Of a DNA stretch of 64,000 nt, positions 63,392 to 64,000 are shown one piece after another. Numbering within the stretch: position 1 is the first letter of the stretch; the number at the start of each line of letters is the position of its first letter. The translations under genes and the position numbers were made by a program. Below the pieces are notes generated by a model. The model saw only the letters and a program-made list of their open reading frames with translations. It did no database searches and was not told where the DNA came from. Source of the stretch: Cycas panzhihuaensis (lineage: Eukaryota > Cycadophyta); contig CM041465.1 of the NCBI GenBank assembly GCA_023213395.1, forward strand, positions 209,133,741-209,197,740, given 5' to 3'.

Positions 63392-63469
<78 letters not shown>
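63392..63469. repeat. (TA)n microsatellite
   Basis: 78 bp of TA repeats in the D leader. Open frames across it are artefacts. Confidence 0.97.
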
Positions 63470-63474
<5 letters not shown>

Positions 63475-64000
63475 ATTTACACATATATTTTCTGGTTTCA
63501 TTTGTAGCTCTATTGAATCACCATATTTTTTATGCTTTTCTATATAAATATATAATTTTTTTGAAATATTTCTTCATTATAACTATTTATATGGTATATA
63601 CTGCCTTGCTCCCATATTGAGTATTTTTTTTGTTGGAAAAATAACCCCCCAACATTTTCTGTTTTGTAAGGTTTTCCATGTGGGCATCTTTCCATTCCCC
63701 ATAAGCTACAAGTATTATACGTAGTACAGTGGAAACACCCATCAACCACCTTATTCTGCTTATGATGGCTATTGTTTCCTCTACTTTTATTCATGTATTT
63801 AGATCTACTAATACTTGTCATTCTAATTTCTTACTGAGGTTCTTCACTATGAATTGTTTTAGGTTGTCGAATAGAAAAAGGTGAATAAGCATATATCTAG
63901 ATTCATTTTGTATTCGAATGAATTCATGACACCAAGCTTACTAAGTTCTTAACAATAGTTTTTTACTTGAGTGTCAAGCTTACCATGCCAATCTTGCAAA
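63470..64000. other. D leader or internal region, no supported gene
   Basis: A minus-strand stretch at 63821-63540 has several Cys and His but no clear CCHC spacing. No copia gag in the plus direction is visible before the window ends. Confidence 0.35.

Larger units (their letters stand above)
61854..64000 (+). mobile_element. LTR element D, 5' end only
   Basis: An LTR (61854-62357) is followed two bases later by a perfect initiator-Met primer site, TGGTATCAGAGCC (62360-62372). It therefore reads as the 5' end of a plus-strand element continuing past the window. The leader holds a 92-bp tandem array and a TA microsatellite. No coding region of D is recognisable before the window ends, so copia or gypsy cannot be decided from domains. 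The primer site and short LTR favour copia. Confidence 0.75.

Noticed and set aside
63540-63821. Minus-strand frame with several Cys and His, possibly a gag zinc knuckle
   Set aside because: The spacing does not fit CX2CX4HX4C and the strand is opposite to element D.

Overview
This window looks like intergenic DNA from a large, repeat-rich seed-plant genome. It is AT-rich, and almost everything recognisable is a decayed LTR retrotransposon (Ty1/copia or Ty3/gypsy). I found no host gene, no rRNA or tRNA gene and no prokaryotic feature. The elements are of plant type: copia elements with initiator-Met tRNA primer sites, a chromovirus-like gypsy element, and a long-LTR Tat/Ogre-like gypsy element. 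The size and age of the nest suggest a gymnosperm or another giant genome, but that is inference.

The main result is one deep nest of insertions, reconstructed from LTR pairs, primer sites, target-site duplications (TSDs) and interrupted reading frames. Names are mine. Element C (gypsy-like, minus, poorly resolved; LTR pieces at 6488 and 61690) is interrupted by element B (chromovirus-like gypsy, minus, 9691-59220). B holds copia F (minus, 11204-16189, TSD TCCTT) in its integrase and copia E (plus, 18134-56900) between protease and reverse transcriptase. E holds gypsy G (Tat-like, minus, 20562-46883) and copia I (minus, 47126-53509, TSD CATAT), the latter inside the codons of E's protease motif. 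G holds copia H (plus, 26070-33663, TSD ATGTT). The deepest chain is C > B > E > G > H. Outside it lie copia A (plus, 2094-6476, no 5' LTR found) and the start of element D (plus, 61854 to the window end).

G is the most interesting part. Net of H it is about 18.7 kb, with LTRs of 3.1 and 2.6 kb. In its own direction it runs gag, protease, an open linker, RT, RNase H and integrase. Then comes an oppositely oriented, probably spliced gene with a plant-mobile-domain-like signature, whose inferred 1.2-kb intron is almost entirely a TA/TG microsatellite. Last, just before the 3' LTR, is a separate sense frame ending in a second RNase H domain.

All coding regions are pseudogenes. Most internal stops sit where the families have Gln or Trp (CAG/CAA to TAG/TAA, TGG to TAG/TGA), and catalytic Asp, Gly and Cys codons are hit by G-to-A changes. 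Two old TSD pairs (E and G) differ as if each copy had lost its cytosines on a different strand. This fits long-term deamination of methylated, silenced DNA. Coordinates of internal domains are approximate. LTR ends, TSDs and primer sites were read base by base.
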